64,000 nucleotides of DNA from contig OX638371.1 of NCBI GenBank assembly GCA_951812925.1, forward strand, positions 76,765,697-76,829,696, written 5' to 3'. The notes beneath the pieces are model-generated. The model worked only from the letters and a program-made list of their open reading frames with translations. It was not told the origin of the DNA and did not search any database. Positions 50,707 to 62,255 of this stretch are shown in pieces. Position 1 is the stretch's first letter; the number at the start of each line of letters is the position of its first letter. Source of the stretch: Calliopum simillimum. Taxonomy: Eukaryota > Arthropoda > Insecta > Diptera > Lauxaniidae. A program made the translations under genes and the position numbers.

Positions 50707-51285
50707 CACAGGCCCACAAAAAAAAAGTACCATGCGCGAAAGATCAGACCACTTGAACTTTATGTTTTCGGGGTCGCTGAATCCGAATATGGTGCCAGAA
50801 TAGCGAAGTTGATTCGCGTTTTTTCAGAAATCAACAATAATGCTGAAAATTAGAGATTTTTCCTGGATTCTGAGAAAACGCGAACCAACTTCGCTAATCT
50901 GACACTATATTCGGGTTCAGCGACCCCGAAAACATAAAGTTCCGGTAGTTTGATCTTTCGCGCAGGGTATTTTTTTTTTTGGCCTGTGCGCAGGACTACA
51001 AAAAAAAAATTCCCTGCGCGAACGATCAGACCACCTGAACTTTATGTTTTCGGGGTCGCTGAGTCCGAATATGGTGTCAGAATATCGAAGTTGGTTCAAC
51101 TTTTTCGCAAATCAGAAATAATGCTGAAAAAAATCTCAAATTTTTCAGCATAATTGTTGATTTCTGAAAAAACGCGAACCAACTTCGCTAATCTGACACT
51201 ATATTCGGATTCAGCGACCCCGAAAACATAAAGTTCAGGTGGTCTGATCTTTCGCGTAGGGTACTTTTTTTTTGTGGGCCTGTGT
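50707..51285. mobile_element. Two tandem palindromic MITEs of about 280-300 bp
   Basis: Copy 1 (50707-50988) and copy 2 (about 50988-51285) have inverted arms of about 110 bp that begin near CACAGGCC. The arms run through an A/T tract, CGCGAAAGATCAGACCAC, CTTTATGTTTTCGGGGTCGC and AATATGGTG to a central loop with AATAATGCTGAAAA. The copies share a GTGCGCAG junction. No coding capacity is seen. Confidence 0.8.
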
Positions 51286-51309
51286 AATTAATTTTTTCAA
51301 GGAAACAGA

Positions 51310-51818
51310 AAAAAGCTTTATTACTGCTGCATAATCGCTGTCCTTATAAATTAATTGCACCCCCCATATGAAAAAAAATACAAAAAATGCTATATCTCTG
51401 CAGCTATACAAGCTATGATTATGAAAGTTGCGGAAAGTTGGCATAATGTACCTGCCATCCACCATTCAATTTGAGGGGGATTGAACGAGGGGACGTTGCG
51501 CCCCCAACATGAAAAAAAAAAAAACACAAAATGCTATATCAGTGTTCCTATATCAGCAATCATTATGAACTTGGTACATGGATGTTTATTGCGTCTACTA
51601 TTCAGCATGCAAAGCTTAAGATGGATTGAATGAAAGGGACTTACACCCCCCGTACAGAAAATACTATATTCTACGCCTAGCTATCATTATAAAAGTTGGT
51701 ACATAAATATATATTTTATTCACCTTGAGAAGAGAAGGGCGACGGAGATGGATGGGACTTGGAACATATGTAAAGGGCATCGGGAACGGGCGAACAAAGC
51801 CGCTACCAGGCCAGCTAG
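51310..51818 (+). mobile_element. Helitron-like non-autonomous fragment
   Basis: The right end reads GGGCGAACAAAGCCGCTACC and then AGGCCAGCTAG before T, matching the CTAG terminus and GC-rich tail I associate with insect Helitrons. Inside, three related blocks with ATGAAAAAAAATACAAAAAATGCTATA-like sequence and TATCATTATAAAAGTTGGTA-like sequence repeat. The 5' TC end was not located and no Rep/helicase is present. Confidence 0.4.
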
Positions 51819-52773
51819 TATAAGTTTAAAATGTTTCAGTTCCATTTCGAAAATAAATCATCATCATAAGGTTATCGAAAAGAAAATTTATTTGAAATTG
51901 CACGGATTGCGAAGCAGGTCGGTCAACCTTTCTATAATATCAGCTTTGAGGTACTTGTTGAGTTCTTTTTGTTGTGGACTTGTAGAGTTGTAACGATACT
52001 CTATTTGACCAACTTTTGTTATTCCCCTCGTAAATGTCCAATATTACTAGTTTCTAATAAATAAATTGTTTTTTCATTTTGTAAAAAGCAATTACATAAA
52101 GTATGTCATTATTATTTGCCAAGAAAAAACGGGAAGTGATAAACAAACTCAAATCGGTAGAAATTTTAATATAGCTAAAATAAATCTAGACGTATTTGTT
52201 TTAATACAACTGGCTTAAAAATATCTAAATATATGTATGTTTTTATTATTTATATTTAATAAACTTTTAATTTATTCACACTACTTATTTACTTATAAAT
52301 ATTATTTATATCTTGGGAATCAATTGGAAGATTCTAAATGCTAATTATTTGTTGCTAAATATTATTGTGTTTAGTTGGGATATGTTAACGTTAAGTAAAT
52401 ACTATTTCTAAATTGAGTACGTATTGTTCTCTCAATACTACAACTAGGTAACTCAAATTTTCTATATTTGAAATCATTCAATTTTAAGATTTTTAAAAAT
52501 TTGAGTTTAAGATTTTTATAGTTTTGTTTTTTTCGTATAAGTGTGCAATGTTGCCAATTTAGAGTACTCCAATTGGACTAGATTTTGCACCAAACCAAGA
52601 TGAATGTCACGGGCCTAAAAACTATAATTTAGGAGTTACCTAGTTGTAGTATTGAGGTGATTATAAAATATATGATATTATGAAATGTGATATAAAGAAA
52701 AGCCAAAACTTTATTGTTTTGCAAATAGTTCAGGTTTCCGGCCAAACCGATGATGCGTGGATCAAATCAACAC
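51819..52773. other. AT-rich intergenic DNA, no gene seen
   Basis: No coding signal is visible on either strand. An imperfect inverted pair TAGTATTGAG / CTCAATACTACAACTAGGTAA (near 52432-52455 and 52631-52656) may mark another small element. Confidence 0.4.
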
Positions 52774-53935
52774 CCTTAGAATAATTGTCGAGCAATCATG
52801 TGAGTGGCGTGCTGCACTTCAACTTGTCTTCGTAGACTTCGTAGCACTGCCTTTGACAACGTCTCCAGAGAAAACATCTGGGTTTCACTGTAGCATAGAG
52901 GTATTGCCGCAAAGACCATAAACTTAGTAGGTGCACAATATGAAGGCTTTAAATGCAGTGTGTTACACAACGGGTTGTTGTCAACGACATTCACCACTAA
53001 TTCGGGCGTACGGCAGGGGTGTTTACTATCACCATCTCTCTTCCTTATCGTTCTTGATGATATCCTAGATAAAGCCGTTAATAAAGCCAAAAGGGGTATC
53101 CAGTGGAACTTTACTGAACATCTAGAAGATCTCGACGCTGACGACATTTGCCTCTTATCGTCCAAACACTCAGATATGCAAACCAAAATTGAAGACCTTG
53201 TCTTGCAATCACAAAAGGCTGGCCTAAAAATCAACGTACCCAGGACTAAAAGCATGAAGCTAAACGCAAACAGGAATGACATCACGTTTAGAGCTGGCAG
53301 TGATGACATCGAAAACGTCGATAGCTTCACGTATTTAGGCAGCATTATCTCCATGGATGGTGTAGCAAAAGAGGATATCAACTCAAGAATAGCAAAAGCA
53401 AAAGCCCATCTGAACAAAATATGATCATCTTCCGTTACATCCACCAAAACGAAAGTGCGCATTTTTGATTCGAATGTGAAATCGGTTTTGTTATATGGGT
53501 GCGAAACATGGCTTGTTACTGAACAACTAACGAACAAGCTGCAAGTATTCGTCAACAAATGCTTAAGGCGTATACCGAAGGTTTGGTGGCCTCGCACTAT
53601 ATCAAATGCCGAGCTACATCAAAAATGCAATCAGAAGACTATAGCAAATGAGGTAAAGCTGCGCAAATGGAGATGGATTGGTCAAACTCTCCGGAAACCA
53701 CACAGCGAAGTTTGTCGACAGGCTCTTGAGTGGAATCCACAAGGCAGTAGAGGACGTGGTAGACCCAAAACCAACTGGAAAAGGTCGCTGGAAAAGGAAG
53801 TACAAGAATCGGGAAAGTCGTGCAAGAGATCAAAGTCATCGCAAGGATCGCAACAAATGGAAACGTCTCATATTGGCCCAATGCTCCTCCTAGGAGCTAA
53901 AGGAGAATACATGCATACAAATAATTTTTACATGG
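52774..53935 (+). mobile_element. Decayed LINE, reverse-transcriptase to 3' end, copy B
   Basis: In shifting frames it shows an RT block LVFVDF then AFDNVSRENIW; then an open stretch with SGVRQGCLLSPSLFLIVLDD (RT block 4), DADDICLLSSK (degenerate YADD box) and FTYLGSIIS; then a TGA at about 53422. The C-terminal part follows: SVLLYGCETWLVTEQL, CLRRIPKVWWPRTISNAEL, KWRWIGQTLRKPHSE, WNPQGSRGRGRPKTNWKR. It ends with CTCCTAGGAGCTAAAGGAGA and an ATAC-type tail. It is 5'-truncated and carries frameshifts and a stop, so it is inactive. It is the most complete of four copies in the window. Confidence 0.9.
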
Positions 53936-55940
53936 AATAACCCCATCTTCATGCGATACTATGTATTAATTCCATGTGTGTTACAAATGATAAATTTGCT
54001 ATTCGAGCCAAACAAAAGAATAAATAACACCATTTTGTGAATTTATTGGCAACTACTTATAATTGGGCTCAATATATTACAGAATCTGATTTAGGAGGAG
54101 CATAGTAAGGCATCAGGGTCATTCTAGATTTCTAGCAGACTTCGTTAAGTTAATGAAAATGCAATTTAAACAAGGATAAACAAATAAATCATGGTCTTAC
54201 TCTTAAGCATTTTAGTCTAGCTGCTAAGCAATATAGCTATATAGCTGCAAAACCTTTGTTGCGATTGAAAATATCTTAGTGTTGGATAAATTGGCGGAGA
54301 ATATGACCATGGATTGGTACGATTTCGTTGCAGTCAATGAGTTTACATACTCGTACCATGATATAAGCGAAAACATCTTCGTGGAGACTTTTAGAAATAT
54401 AACAGAAAGTAGTTGCTGTACATTAATTTTGCCTGCCCTTTTCTAATAGACCCTTAAGCCGGACAATGAACAGAGTATCAGAACTGCATTTGTTTGGACA
54501 CGGAGTGAATGAAAGGCAATGCTGAATTTACGGCTGTTGATTTCGAAATGAAAACGGACCTTCGTTTCAGAGGCGTTTTTTATCGCCAACACCATTTCGC
54601 TTGTATTACAAAATTTTACTGAACGGAAGAAGCGTAAATTATTTTACGGGTATGGCATTACTTGAACTACATAGTTTAAAGTGAAGTACATAAATTTATA
54701 ATAAAAATGAACTTTCAATGAATGTAAATAAATATACTTAAGTATTCACTATAGATTTTTTGAAGTGAAACTTCTTTGACTGTGGTCGCTCAAGGTCGCT
54801 TAAGTTTTTGTTACATAGAACTGTGTGTATGTGAGAGTGAGACCTAATGATATGCAAATCTGTAGGGCTGGAGGCGATAATATTCTCAATAGTTCTATCT
54901 TTAGTTGTTTTGTAAGTAGTCCAAAATTAAACAAAAAGTCAAACAAAAACTTCAACAGCATGAGGTCCGTCACTTGTATCAAAAGTGGTCCAAATGTTAT
55001 GCATAATTCGTCATTAGTACCTAATGTAGTCCAATTGTGTATCAACTGTGTCTGTGAAATTTAGACGTTACTGACTACGTACTATTTTGTATTTCGCCTA
55101 CTGTGCGAAGAGGAAACGATAGTATATCAGTCTAATGACTTGCGCAGAATGGAGGGTCCAGGGTTCAAAACTACCGCTCGGTAATTTTCAATTCCAATTT
55201 TTCACTTTCTATAAGTTAAATACATTGCTCTGAAGAGTCTTTGGAGCGGAAAATGAAACAAGTGTCAACATAGTCGAGGTACGAGTATAAAATAACCAAC
55301 AAAAAAAAAAATTAAAACAATTTTCACCAGCTCAGGGAACCGGAACAAAATGTTCAGGAATCAATTTTGGATTGATCGTAGTGTAGTCTATTTGTAATGC
55401 GAAAAAACACAATTGGTCTTTGACTGGTCGCAATGTAATGCATAAGAAGACAATTGGTTATGTCCAATGACAAGCAACGCAAAATTAAAATATAACTTTA
55501 CATATGATAGGACCAGAATATTGTAGTTTACAAGCTAGTTTTGGAAAAGTCAATGATAATTTTTGTACGCGTTGTTAATATTTCTGTTCTGTATGTATGT
55601 ATAAGTCAACCTTTTCTATTTGTACGTACTACTTATAATCATTTCTTAACATTTCCAAAGAAGTTTCACATCTATCTCGTGTACTAAGTTAAATTTTATT
55701 AAAGATTTTTTAAAGATTTTCTTTGGCGAAATAAAAGTCTTAAAAAGCTTAAAGATGACGTTTACATAGATGATATTGTACTAAAAAACTATTTATATTA
55801 TTGGCTTATAATAAAATTTCACTACTTTATGCTAAAGTCTATTTAGCATTAATGAATGATATCACATCGATTATTATTATTGATATTTTATATATGTAAC
55901 TAATATGTATGCATGTATGAACATTTTACAAATAACTTAC
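53936..55940. other. Intergenic or intronic DNA, no supported gene
   Basis: If the minus-strand exon at 55941-56049 is real, this is its intron or 3' region. An open stretch of about 50 codons near 54279-54450 (+) and a B-box-like GGGTTCAAAACT at 55161 are noted but not called. Confidence 0.4.
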
Positions 55941-56049
55941 AGTGCTGAATCCTTCCATCGGCACGACTCTCAGAGTCAATATTATGTATGATCATTCTAT
56001 GATCCCATCCCACTGGATCTTCATAGTTGCTCGTAAATGACGAAACCAT
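55941..56049 (-). CDS. Orphan coding-like first exon, gene unknown
   Basis: On the minus strand, ATG at 56049-56047 opens MVSSFTSNYEDPVGWDHRMI and continues to SESRADGRIQH. It leaves in phase 1 at a perfect donor GTAAGT (55940-55935). The residue mix (W, Y, D, H, R, no low complexity) looks protein-coding, unlike the surrounding AT-rich DNA. Upstream in frame there are stops at about 30 bases, so this is a first coding exon or follows an acceptor (TTAATAG) just before. It starts 88 bases after the stop of the membrane-protein gene on the same strand. I do not recognise the protein and could not find the next exon to the left. Confidence 0.5.
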
Positions 56050-56137
56050 GTTATTGTTCTGCCATTCATTTTTCTATTAAATTACTACCGATTGTCGGCA
56101 TTTCGTGTATATTTGATTGAAGCTTTAACAACTCTTC

Positions 56138-56497
56138 TCAGAGAAGCCAACATATTGTGAATAAGGCAAAAACAAAGAAGAACATTGTCACAATATCCCT
56201 ATGCAACATGCGATCTCTGGCGAATGGTCGCGTATTGAAGGCTTCTTTACGACTTTGGCGAAAAAGCCATATCGGTATTATCAATTGCAAAATATCAGGC
56301 ACCATAAAACCAATATCACGTACTACTTGATGTGCGTAACCTTCGCCACGTATTACATTGATAATGAATTGATCAACACTACTGGCTGTAATGTGAAGAA
56401 TTGCAATGCCAACGATGCAGCAAATTTTCCTCGATGTTATCGCGTTCGTTGTATTTGCCAAGTGCATAACCATTACGGTGGAAATAAGTTCTGTAAG
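56138..56497 (-). CDS. Membrane-protein gene, exon 2 (last)
   Basis: It enters after a polypyrimidine-AG (TTTTCTATCAG) in phase 0, encodes LTELISTVMVMHLANTTNAI through MFFFVFALFTICWLL and stops at TGA. An alternative acceptor six bases in (CTTACAG) would shift the join out of phase. Confidence 0.82.
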   Translation of the reverse strand, partial: LTELISTVMVMHLANTTNAITSRKICCIVGIAILHITASSVDQFIINVIRGEGYAHQVVRDIGFMVPDILQLIIPIWLFRQSRKEAFNTRPFARDRMLHRDIVTMFFFVFALFTICWLL

Positions 56498-59400
56498 CTG
56501 ATAGAAAATGGAAAAATTTGAATAAATAAAATATAAAAAATTGTTTTGCTTTAAAACTATTTAGCAGATCTTAGATTTACAAAAATGATTTACTTATTTT
56601 TCTAGAAAAGCGTCATATGCCTCAAAACAGTGACTTTTGCACTTTGAAATATGAAAATCCTGAGCTGATACACCATATCTAATATCGCAACAAATTGAGA
56701 GCAAAAAATGTTGAATGAGATCTCGGTAACTTTTTTTGTTCGTTAATTCCGTCTTTCTCTACCGGGTCTGTGATTCGAGTTTACCTTGATTTAAAGTGCC
56801 CTATGCTCCTCCTAGGAGTTGAAGGAGCATACATACAAAGTGCAGAAAACTCTCTTTTATTTATGACACATATCTAATAAGTTATGTAATTCCGTTTTGC
56901 TAACGGCATATGATAGTTATTTTTTTTCGCACTAGACCTAATCTGCCAGTTTTTAAAATTGAATCATTATTTTCCGGATATCATCCATTGAAGTAAAGCT
57001 ATCTCAATTCTTTACAAATATAATTTAGTCCTTCAATAAATGATATTTAGGTTAGTAATGATCCAATCAGAAAACTTAATCGGTAAGATTTAATAAGCAT
57101 CACTTCAACATTTCTTCTCTTTGAAGATCTATTGAATGTTCACAGTGGCAAATATACACAGGAAACAATCCCCCATTAGCGCTTTAAAAAAGTAGGTACT
57201 TCTGGCATCGGTTTAACAAAATATTCCAAACTCTGCAGACCAGAGTTTTGACTGGTCATTGTCTAATTTGGCATCAGGCTTTTTTAATGGGCATAGTCTC
57301 TAATAACTAGTGCAGAAATTGGCATGGGCCTGAAGAAGAGGAAACAATTGAATATCTTTTATGCCTCTGCCCTGCTTTGATAAGAACTAGACTTAAATAC
57401 TTTGGTCAGCCGTTTTTCAGTTCCATAAAGGATCTCACAAAACTTCACGTAAGTCACATTAAGAGATTCGCTTTGCTGATAGAATCCTTCAGTTTGAACA
57501 AAAATCATGGATCAATTATGAATAGATTAAAAAGAGAGCTTAGGGTATCACTCAGAGTGATGAGCAAATTTAGTCTTGGTCTTGGTAATTTTGCAAGACC
57601 AAGACCAAGATGCTGATATTATTGCAAGATCAAGACCATAGCATCACGATGATCACCAAGACTAAGAATGCTTTTAGTCTCGCAAAGTTATAGTTAATAG
57701 GTGTGTTACGCCCTTTTCAAGCATAAAGCCATCTCTCAATTCGAAATTTGGCATCTTCAAAACCCAACTGCTTTGTAAAAATAAGCTTTGAAAATTTTCA
57801 TTACTCAACAATCTTTAGAAATATTTTCAAGACCAAGACTCAATATCAAAACTAAGACCAAGACTCAATGTGCAAGAACAAGACCAAGATCAAGATTGCT
57901 ATGGTCTTGGTCTTGGTGTGGTATTATTGCCACCACCCTTGACTAACCTTACCTCACCTAATGCTTGGGTGAACGCCATAAGCTTCTTCTGAACTTTGGA
58001 CCTAAGTTAGGTTAAATTAGCGAGGGAGATGGCAGTTGCCATCTTAGACCCCGATTAGGCCCATTGTATATCCGAAATATAACTTTGTTGTCAAACTATA
58101 TAACTAAGTTCCTCTCTGATATGTTGTATGAGAGGGACTTAGGCAGTTTTGATATTTAACGACACATACGTATATGAACCATTTAGAAAAATTTATAAAC
58201 TCCAAAATTAATTTGGGAGTTTTTCGAGCGATATCTTCAAGAGACTCGAAGAAGTGACTTTTGAACAAGTTAAAATGTCGGTTAGCCAACGCTGGGCATT
58301 CACACAGGACTTAAGATAATCCAGATTCCAGATCCGATAAAGTAAAATGGTTACCAGATTCAGATTAAGCTACCAGAGATGAACCAAAAAAAGTAAGCAA
58401 GGTCTCAGTCTAAGTTTAATTTTTCAGAATGTTAGTAGGCGACAGCAACATTTACTATTCAGTATAATTTAAAAAGAGCCTTGATTACTAAATTAAAATA
58501 TCAAATGATTGAAAAACAACAACCAGATAGAATAATGAAAATCGGTTTGATTTCGTTGAAAGAAAAACACAATAGTTAATATATGTAGAGTAGAACGGGG
58601 TAATGTCGTGCAGGGGGTAATGTCGTGCACTGGCTGTTTTAGCCCAAAGAATTGAATGATTTACCAACTGTTCGTAAGGTAGGGACCTGCTGACCTACTG
58701 AGCTTATGCATATAATACTAGCAATTTTCACCAGTTCGTTTCTACAGAGTAACCTTTTTTTCAAAACGCACGCTTTCGGGACGATAAAAGTGTTTTTTTA
58801 TCGGGCCAGAAAAATAATTTTCCTTCCGGGAAAATATAACAGGTAAGTGTTTTCTGAAACGCAACACCGAGTTATCGAAGTTGACCTTTAAAACGACCAT
58901 TGGGGTAATGTCGTGCACATTCACTTACACAAACACAATTTCTCGCTACGCAAATGTTGTTACAAATGGATATAACCAATGAAATTATCTTTCGATCGGA
59001 TGTTTACTCGTCGCATTTGCTTGAGATGTACGGCTTTACGAGCATGTCAAAGTTGAGTGCACGACATTGCCCCGTTCTACTCTACATACGAGAATTTTGT
59101 CTCACAGATGAGCAAATTATCAAAAGTCGAAAATGGCGACGTATTAAGAAAATCTTTCCTGGACAAGATCGATCCATATCGTCGATCGCTGAAACATTAA
59201 TGCTGTAAATTGAATCAGTCATTTTTAAAAGGGGATATGTGACGAAATTAAATCTTATGGCAAATTTAAGAAAAACCCTCATAAGTTTGGTAAACCCTAT
59301 TTTAGTGCGATTTTAGTGATAGGAGTTAACTAACAATAATAGTAAGCAGTAATCTGAGTACTTGGAAAATAGATAAACCAACCAATGCCGTCGCCACAGT

Positions 59401-60237
59401 GGCAAAAAAGCAAAAGAATAATTCTCTACCAAGCGACACATGTCCCCTTTTAAAAATGACCGATTCAATTGTTGTAGAGCATTGAAGTCATTTGCCACTA
59501 ACCATACACAGTGGATGCAAGAGCCAAACGATATAAGAAACTATGCGGTTCCTCATATCGAAGAATTTTATGACCAAGGGAGCGTTCGATACGTGGAAAG
59601 CTCATGGCGATGAAACGCAAAAGTTGGCATTGATTTCCTAGTTCTATTGTTCATAAGAGATGTAAGTTGTGTATTGCCTTTGAACGTAAATTAAACTTTA
59701 AATGAATGTATTCCTAACAAAACCTCAATTTAAGGCTATAATCGTTAACAACATTACTTATATCTACACATTTATATAGAAATTCCTCTACAAATTACTT
59801 ACCGTAAAGAATAATTGATGATTCCACTGATGATAGTACTCATCATTGTAATAGTTTATATACGCCCACCAGGCGTAATAGTGTGAGAATATGGACAAGC
59901 AGAAGAGCAAAAGCATCGAATAACGTATGCGTTGCTGCATAATTAACGCAATCAGTTGTTTGATGCACTCATAGAGTCCAATGACAGCGAACACTGTCAG
60001 CAGCCACATTTTAAATGAATTCTGCGTTGCATTGAAGTACATGTGCTTATAGGATGCGATGCCTGATTCATAGGGTCCTTTGAATACGGTATCCCAGCAG
60101 GAGCACGAACAAAAATGTTTATCGACAAAACGTGCATAATTCTGCCAGAAATACCAGAGTACGGCGATATGTGCTGGAGGTATGAGAGCCGGAGCCAGAC
60201 TGCCACATGCAGCTGGTAGCCAAGTTGTGTCGAACAT
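56138..60237 (-). CDS. Multi-pass membrane protein, 264 aa, two coding exons
   Basis: Exon 1 is 60237-59803 (145 codons, ends phase 0 before GTAAGT) and exon 2 is 56497-56138 (acceptor TTTTCTATCAG, TGA at 56140-56138). The join reads LFFT-LTELISTVMVMHLAN without a shift. The protein begins MFDTTWLPAACGSLAP. I see six to seven hydrophobic segments at about residues 10-30, 77-98, 103-123, 140-163, 170-190, 210-230 and 245-264, with a Cys-rich loop CSCSCWDTVFKG near 44-55 and a basic loop RQSRKEAFNTRPFARDR. No signal peptide or known transporter motif is seen. I do not recognise the family by name; it looks like a conserved, uncharacterised membrane protein. The 3.3-kb intron holds LINE remnants and MITEs. 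The C-terminus ends close to the last membrane segment. Confidence 0.8.
56798..56842 (+). mobile_element. LINE 3' tip, copy C
   Basis: Only the last 45 or so bases of the LINE family remain: CCTATGCTCCTCCTAGGAGT, then TGAAGGAGCATACATACA. It is an extreme 5' truncation inside the intron of the membrane-protein gene. Confidence 0.75.
57195..57500 (+). pseudogene. Remnant of a second LINE type (C-terminal Cys/His region)
   Basis: One frame reads RVLTGHCLIWHQAFLMGIVS, an in-frame stop, then EEEETIEYLLCLCPALIRTR, LKYFGQPFFSSIKDL and IKRFALLIESF. This is the region after the reverse transcriptase/RNase H in Jockey/R1-type elements (TGH...C..C...EEET..HLLC.CPAL). One zinc-ligand cysteine is replaced by Trp. 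It is a short, decayed fragment, different from the LLYGCETW family. Confidence 0.7.
57565..57925. repeat. CAAGACCAAGAC repeats at both ends of a 360-bp segment
   Basis: GTCTTGGTCTTGGT begins the left cluster and is followed by its inverse AAGACCAAGACCAAGA. The right cluster has five CAAGACCAAGA-type units and closes with GGTCTTGGTCTTGGT. TATTATTGC occurs at both clusters. It could be a small foldback element with microsatellite-like ends. Confidence 0.6.
58584..59086. mobile_element. 503-bp MITE, TIR TGTAGAGTAGAACGGGG, TA duplication
   Basis: The inverted ends begin TGTAGAGTAGAACGGGGTAA and run about 29 bp to GTCGTGCA. TA flanks both sides (58582-58583 and 59087-59088). GGGGTAATGTCGTGCA occurs three times internally. 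It is Tc1/mariner-type by its duplication, with no coding capacity. Confidence 0.8.
59803..60237 (-). CDS. Membrane-protein gene, exon 1
   Basis: It runs from the start codon at 60237-60235 to a donor GTAAGT at 59802-59797. It encodes three hydrophobic segments and the Cys-rich loop. Evidence for coding: 145 codons open with a membrane-protein pattern, ending in a strong donor in the right phase. Confidence 0.85.
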
Positions 60238-60442
60238 ATTGAGTTTTGTGGTATTCCTACATTAACTGAAAATATTCTTTTGTTTCGTAATTATTGTCTC
60301 GTACAGCCTGTTGATATATGTAGCTATACTAGAAAGTTTCAAACCATTAGGAAATAATTGTAGCTGTTACCAAGGATAGCAGCAAAAAAGTAACAATTTA
60401 CCAATAGTGATATTATGTGGTACAATTAGTACCATAATATCG

Positions 60443-60534
60443 TTGATATTAAACTTTTCTTGTAAAGCGACTTCGGATGCAAGCTTTTTTACTTGGGTTG
60501 AAACTTGCCCTGCAAGAAAAGTATAATATCAACG
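60443..60534. repeat. Small inverted repeat (92 bp)
   Basis: The arms CGTTGATATTAAACTTTTCT and AGAAAAGTATAATATCAACG lie about 45 bases apart. It is upstream of the membrane-protein gene on the minus strand, so it could lie in its promoter. Confidence 0.6.
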
Positions 60535-60592
60535 ACTTACAAACAGCGGCGTTGCATAACATGGGAAAAAACAAAAAAAAATTAGAACTTTT

Positions 60593-60848
60593 GCATATCG
60601 TCTCTTAGCTTCCAACACCGCTCAAGTCGAAAATTGGCGGTTTTGACATTTTAATGTATTTGATAGAGCTGCTCATTGCGCGTCTAACCATTCGTTACAT
60701 TATGTAGATTGCAGACAATTAGAAGCCGTAATTCAAAAAGTAGTAACAGCGCGCAAGTTGGTTGCCCTCTGAACACCGCCTGAGCACCGTCTCCTGTAAA
60801 GTTGCTAAAAATGACTTAAGCGGTGTTGGAAGCTAAGGGACGATATGC
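60593..60848. mobile_element. 256-bp MITE (TIR GCATATCGTCTCTTAGCTTC)
   Basis: The ends GCATATCGTCTCTTAGCTTC and GAAGCTAAGGGACGATATGC are inverted and continue through CAACACCGCT, about 30 bp in all. No coding capacity is seen. Confidence 0.8.
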
Positions 60849-62010
60849 TGCACTGAATTTTTGTTGTGATTCTCGTCTAATCTATGCAATATATGAATAA
60901 AACTTGCTTGGTCGAGTTCTTGGTTTGAAGGTGAATTGGACTGAAGATTCCATATGGTTGCGGATAAAACGTATCGAAAACCGACCTACCAATTTTTTGC
61001 CTTGTTTTTTGTAATGTTTGTGTTTTTTAATCAAAAACATGGAACAGTAAGCTCACACCACAATACCACTTGACACGTGATTTCTTGGTAGCTACTATTA
61101 TTTCCCGTTGGGTTTTGTTACTGATATTGTATGATTATTGTGAGCATGTTTTGCTTGTTATGGTTTTGTGGCCATATAATGAAAACATTTTTAATCACAT
61201 CAAATGGGAAGTGCAACATCTAAGGTGTAATAAATGAGGTAATGAGACAGACAGCCCTACTTTGGATTTCTCTTCTAGATTTTTATAAATAGCCAATTAT
61301 GTGCGCTTCAAACTTCGTGCTTACGGTTTTTTTATCACATCATTTTTGTAAGATATCCTTGATACAAAGTATAAAAATTACAAATTTGAAGAAATGTTAT
61401 ATCACATTTACACTAAATAGTACAACTAATTTCAGCCAATGGTATCAGATACCTATAATCTTCCATATTAAAAATTTTTTACCCTTCACTTTACGAGCTA
61501 TCATTGATTAAAATAAAGATATTTAATATTCAAACAAATAAAATTTAGTTTTTTGTACTGAGTTGGATTTGCTTTCCTTGAATTGATGATAGCTAAGAAA
61601 GTTAGGATCAAATAGGAAAGTTAGAAGGTGAAGTTAAGCGAGGATTATTAAAGCAAAATTTAATTATGTAAATTCTTTCGTGGAATAGCGCCATATCAAC
61701 GAACTTTCCTGCACTTTAAAGCAAGGTGAACTCAGAATTCTGACGGGATAGAAAAAGACCAAATTCATATTCATATATTTATAAGTGAACTGATTCACCA
61801 ATAATGGACTATAAATTTCAAGGATTGATAAAAAGTTATAAATTTGGGAGCCCGTGGGTATAATTATGATTGAAGTATCCTGAAATGTTTTCACAAATTT
61901 TATATGAAATTCGTTTAAACAGCCTCCTTTTTGTCAGACGCATCGAGAAACCTGCTACTTTTCGACTAAATTTTCAAACGTTCCGCTTTTCGCCAATTTT
62001 TTATTAAGTC
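60849..62010. other. Intergenic DNA, no gene seen
   Basis: No supported gene, RNA or element is recognised on either strand. Confidence 0.5.
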
Positions 62011-62013
62011 TTA

Positions 62014-62255
62014 CTGCCATACCTAAATTGGAGCGTCGGCGTTATTTTACTGTCAAAAATTTCCCATGCACATACAATTTGTATGGCGCATATCGATATT
62101 GCCAACGCTCAACGCTGAGCTATTCGAATTTCCAATTTTGACAAAGCGTTATGGAGTGAAGTTAGCTGCAGAAAAATAAAAAAAGAAACAACAATATGAT
62201 TTTGACAAACAAATGACTTAACGCAACGCCTGACGCTCCAATTTAGGTATGGCAG
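62014..62255. mobile_element. PIF/Harbinger-like MITE, copy 2
   Basis: Same TIR as the copy at 18378 (CTGCCATACCTAAATTGGAG), with TTA at both flanks (62011-62013 and 62256-62258). It is about 53 bp shorter because a block before the right TIR is missing. Otherwise the two are very similar, including GCTATTCGAATTTCCAATTT. Confidence 0.85.

Noticed and set aside
54279..54452. Open stretch of about 57 codons (KLAENMTMDWYDFVAVNEFT)
   Set aside because: It looks faintly protein-like, but has no splice sites, partner exons or recognised family. It could be an old transposon fragment.
55105..55190. Possible tRNA or SINE on the plus strand
   Set aside because: There is a B-box-like GGGTTCAAAACT and a weak A-box-like stretch, but no cloverleaf pairing could be drawn.
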